Shown in pieces: positions 61,147 through 64,000 of a DNA stretch of 64,000 bases. The stretch spans positions 1 through 64,000 of the forward strand of contig NZ_JACRSX010000011.1 of the NCBI RefSeq assembly GCF_014384985.1, in the 5' to 3' direction. Numbering within the stretch: the stretch's first letter is position 1; every line of letters begins with the position of its first letter. Both the position numbers and the translations under genes were made by a program. The notes below the pieces were generated by a model. It did not search any database and was not told the DNA's origin. It worked only from the letters and a program-made list of their open reading frames with translations. This DNA comes from Jutongia huaianensis. Its GTDB lineage: Bacteria > Bacillota > Clostridia > Lachnospirales > Lachnospiraceae.

Positions 61147-64000
61147 ATGAATGTAAATGATATCATAGCACAGACCGCCAATGTCAGCAGAAGGAAGACG
61201 GCATTTGGTTCAGATTCCTTTTTGCAGATTGGCAGACGGGGTCAGGTGGTGCAGGGAGTGATCTCCGGGGTATCGGACAAGGTTTCCATCAGCTTTAAGG
61301 GCGCAGAGGTTTCAGTCCCTGCGTCGTCAGTACAAAATGCCACGGAAGGCGAAACGAGAAATTTTAAGATCATGGAAGTGTCAAAGGAAAGGATTGTACT
61401 GAAAGAGGTTGGAAGAGCGGACTCTTCAGAGAGCAGGGCGATGATCGCAACAACGGTCAGCGCATCCTCCTATTCTTTTTCTGATCATCTGAATGACAGC
61501 GGAAAAGTTTCCGGGGCAAAGCAGCAGGCAGGACAAAATATTGCCGTGCTGACAGGAGAAGATTATCAGAATATAGAATCAGAGCAGGGAGCTCTGGAGG
61601 AATATAAAGCGTCGGCACTTGACCGGACCATTGAACGCCATAAGGAGAATCGTCAGTGGCAGAAGGAGAATGTACAAAAAAATATCGAGAACAGTAAGGA
61701 ATACCGGGAAACCATCAAAAATCTGCAGGAACAGGGAGTAACACAGCTTATGGATCCGGCACAGATTGAAAACGCTTTAAGGGAAGCGGATCTGCCGGTA
61801 ACAAAGGCTAATGTAGCGAGGGTAGCATCTGCGGTTCAGATGACCACGATTCTGCCGGAGCTGTCACAGGATGCCGAGGCTTATATTTTGGAGAATCAGA
61901 TGGCGCCTACCATTGAAAATTTGTATCATGGACAGTATTCTGCGTCGGGAGCACTGGATATTTCAGTAGTAGATGAAGAGGTATGGCAGCAGCTTCAGGG
62001 ACAGATTACCGGACTTTTACAGGAAAATGGTATTTCCGTGGATGAAGCGGTGCTGGCAGATGCCAAATGGCTGTTTGCCAATGAAATTGCAGTGACACCG
62101 GAAAATATCAATGTCATGCAGGTGATGAGGGACATTTCAGAAAATATGACACCGGAGAAAGTGTTAGATCAGATCATATATGCGATGCAGACAGGGGCGT
62201 CACCGGAGCAGGCATCACTGGATGACCGACAGATCGTTATTGCGATAGATGCCTTGCAGACTCTGGAGGAGATCACTCCGGAGGATGTGGAAAATACTGT
62301 GCGAAATGTCGGACAGAGTGAAGTGACAATGCAACAGTTGAAACAGTCAGTAGATGTCCGGAATAGTGGACAGAGTGAAAGAAAAGACCCGGACAATGTT
62401 ACAGAAGCTTCTGAAGCGCAGCAGAATGGAGGCTCTCAAACAGATAATCGGCCAATTTTTTCGGAAATGATTACCGTGACACAGCGTCAGCTGGAGGAAC
62501 TGCGGCTGCGAATGACACTTCCGGCTGCCGTAAGAATGGCGCAGAAGGGAATTGATATACAGGTCACTCCGCTAAAGGCACTGGTAGAAGAACTGAGACA
62601 GCAGGAGCAGAAGGACTATCAGGAGATTCTGCCGGATATGAAACTGGATGAGTCACAGTGGGATCGGGTGCAGGACAGCATTGCCCGGGCGGAGGATATC
62701 CGGAAAGCACCTGCATCGATACTTGGCATTGGTGCCAGACAGCATGAGCTTCTGACGATGAACGTCCTTCACCGCGCGGCGGTCAGCACCGCAGCACAGA
62801 CAAGACAGTATCAGACAGATTATGAGGCGGTGGGGACACAGGTTCGAACTGATCTGGGAGATTCGCTCCAGAAGGCGTTTCAGAATGTACCGGAGCTTTT
62901 AGATAGTCTTGGTATGGAAGATACACAGGCGAATCAGAGAGCTGTCCGTATTTTGGGATATAACAGTCTGGAAATTACCGAACAGAACATAACGAAAGTG
63001 AAGGAACTGGATGCGCAGGTAAATTCCGTGTTAGACCATATGAAGCCGACTCTGGTGATGAAGCTGGTACAGCAGGGAGAGAATCCATTGGATCTGCCGC
63101 TGGATGAATTGGATCAAAGACTGGCGAAACTTGCGGATGAGCAGGATATCTCATCGGAGGAAAAATACAGCCGTTATCTTTGGCGACTGGAACAGGAACA
63201 GGGGCTGACAAAGCAGGAAAGAGACGGGTATATCGGTCTTTTCCGTCTCATGCATCAGGTGGAGGATTCGGATGGGGCAGCCATTGGAAGTGTAATGGAG
63301 GCCGGCTGGGAGATGAATCTTCGCAGTTTATTAAAAGCAGTACGGACGCAAAAACGAAAAGGCGTGGACACCCGCATCGATGATGATTTTGGTGGTTTGT
63401 CCGATTTACGGTATACTTCCAAAAATATTACACAACAGATTGATAATGCGTTTTCCGGCAAAGAATTTTCCGGAGACTCTTCTTCAGATAGTACACGGCA
63501 ATATTATGAACGCTTAAGCAGGCAGATAATGAACGAAATGGAACCGGCAGCGCTGCGAGAGATAAGCGATGGGGATATGGAACAGCTGTTGGATCATTCG
63601 TTGGAGCGTCTGCAGGAGCAGCTGAAACAGGCAGAGGGAAGCCGGGAGACGCAGCAGCGTTTGTATGAACAGCTTGCCTCACAGCTTCGGGAGACTGTGG
63701 AACAGAGTCAGGAAAGCATCCGGTATCTGGAGCAGATGGGGCTTCCGGATACGATTAACAATATTCAGGCAGCACATCAATTGATCTGTCAGAATTATGA
63801 CGTATATCATGAGATCCACGAGCGGCGACGGGATGTGTCCGGGGACGAACAGGATGAGCTTCGTCAGAGTATGGAGGAAATCCCTGATTCGCTGGATCAG
63901 GAGGATATGCTGCTTCAGAGTTATGACCGGCTTGGCCAAAGCATGGAAAAGATACTGGAACATTCTTATGAAAAAGAAATGATCACCAGTGATGAGCTTC
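61147..64000 (+). CDS. Very long cytoplasmic coiled-coil-type protein, partial (DUF6240-like?)
   Basis: The frame from ATG 61147 (AAAGGTGA upstream) stays open to the window end, giving at least 951 codons, with the C-terminus missing. It begins MNVNDIIAQTANVSRRKTAF. No signal peptide or membrane helix is seen. The first 80 residues look beta-rich (GQVVQGVISGVSDKVSISF), and the rest is Gln/Glu-rich helix, including RQLEELRLRMTLPAAVRMA near 448-466. The text recalls the large DUF6240 proteins of Lachnospiraceae, and a flagellar or motility link is suggested only by the upstream SigD-like motif. Function unknown. Confidence 0.7.
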   Translation, partial: MNVNDIIAQTANVSRRKTAFGSDSFLQIGRRGQVVQGVISGVSDKVSISFKGAEVSVPASSVQNATEGETRNFKIMEVSKERIVLKEVGRADSSESRAMIATTVSASSYSFSDHLNDSGKVSGAKQQAGQNIAVLTGEDYQNIESEQGALEEYKASALDRTIERHKENRQWQKENVQKNIENSKEYRETIKNLQEQGVTQLMDPAQIENALREADLPVTKANVARVASAVQMTTILPELSQDAEAYILENQMAPTIENLYHGQYSASGALDISVVDEEVWQQLQGQITGLLQENGISVDEAVLADAKWLFANEIAVTPENINVMQVMRDISENMTPEKVLDQIIYAMQTGASPEQASLDDRQIVIAIDALQTLEEITPEDVENTVRNVGQSEVTMQQLKQSVDVRNSGQSERKDPDNVTEASEAQQNGGSQTDNRPIFSEMITVTQRQLEELRLRMTLPAAVRMAQKGIDIQVTPLKALVEELRQQEQKDYQEILPDMKLDESQWDRVQDSIARAEDIRKAPASILGIGARQHELLTMNVLHRAAVSTAAQTRQYQTDYEAVGTQVRTDLGDSLQKAFQNVPELLDSLGMEDTQANQRAVRILGYNSLEITEQNITKVKELDAQVNSVLDHMKPTLVMKLVQQGENPLDLPLDELDQRLAKLADEQDISSEEKYSRYLWRLEQEQGLTKQERDGYIGLFRLMHQVEDSDGAAIGSVMEAGWEMNLRSLLKAVRTQKRKGVDTRIDDDFGGLSDLRYTSKNITQQIDNAFSGKEFSGDSSSDSTRQYYERLSRQIMNEMEPAALREISDGDMEQLLDHSLERLQEQLKQAEGSRETQQRLYEQLASQLRETVEQSQESIRYLEQMGLPDTINNIQAAHQLICQNYDVYHEIHERRRDVSGDEQDELRQSMEEIPDSLDQEDMLLQSYDRLGQSMEKILEHSYEKEMITSDEL

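Noticed and set aside
1..64000. CRISPR arrays, rRNA genes, prophage
   Set aside because: No regularly spaced direct repeats, no rRNA sequence and no phage structural genes were seen.

Overview
The window looks like a chromosome segment of an anaerobic Firmicute of the family Lachnospiraceae, possibly a motile Roseburia/Agathobacter-type organism. This rests on gene content: an exosortase-G (XrtG) locus with a Firmicu-CTERM protein, BspA/LRR_5 and CotH surface proteins, a class I hybrid-cluster protein, a threonine T-box and MEP-pathway ispF, together with low-to-moderate G+C and purine-rich ribosome binding sites. There is no rRNA or species marker, so the genus is an inference.

Region 1 (1-9628) is the distal half of an exopolysaccharide or capsule cluster, visibly more A+T-rich than the rest. 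It holds the end of a Wzy-type polymerase, three GT2 glycosyltransferases, a GT-B-like protein, a polysaccharide pyruvyl transferase, a Wzx flippase, and an unusual pair made of a MenD-like ThDP enzyme and a short-chain dehydrogenase. Region 2 (9629-13514) is a graveyard of mobile genes: an ISL3 transposase split by a frameshift at an A7 tract, a truncated tyrosine recombinase, and an Rpn-type nuclease that appears to lack its catalytic core.

Region 3 (13554-23555) is the most distinctive part, a near-complete XrtG system: promoter and leader hairpin, a secreted substrate with a C-terminal sorting signal, the exosortase XrtG, a processive GT2, a two-TM protein of unknown function, a PTPS-like zinc enzyme, and two large membrane proteins of the PTPS_related and TIGR03766 type. 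The likely theme is making a glycan or glycolipid and attaching the processed protein to it.

Region 4 (23622-34952) holds a gamma-carbonic anhydrase, two tandem neurotransmitter-type sodium symporters, Hcp, a DUF3800 protein, a probable small-RNA unit, and a TetR-controlled ABC exporter with two near-identical operators. A lone trpF follows, with a 15-codon leader ORF and a 161-bp inverted-repeat element after it. Region 5 (34952-43525) is housekeeping: VanZ-like protein, tRNA-Val and tRNA-Met, ispF with a cysteine-rich tail, an rRNA-methyltransferase-like gene, gdpP-rplI-dnaB, and pgi.

Region 6 (43774-54717) encodes surface and signalling functions: a CotH-LRR protein, an ECF sigma / tail-anchored protein / sugar-binding-domain GGDEF operon, a second LRR protein, and a MacB-type ABC system with a CARDB-type surface protein between ATPase and permease. 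Region 7 (54734-64000) has an AraC regulator, pyk, a TSCPD protein, a sirtuin, T-box-controlled thrS, and a very long coiled-coil-type ORF that runs off the window and is preceded by a SigD-like (flagellar) promoter motif.
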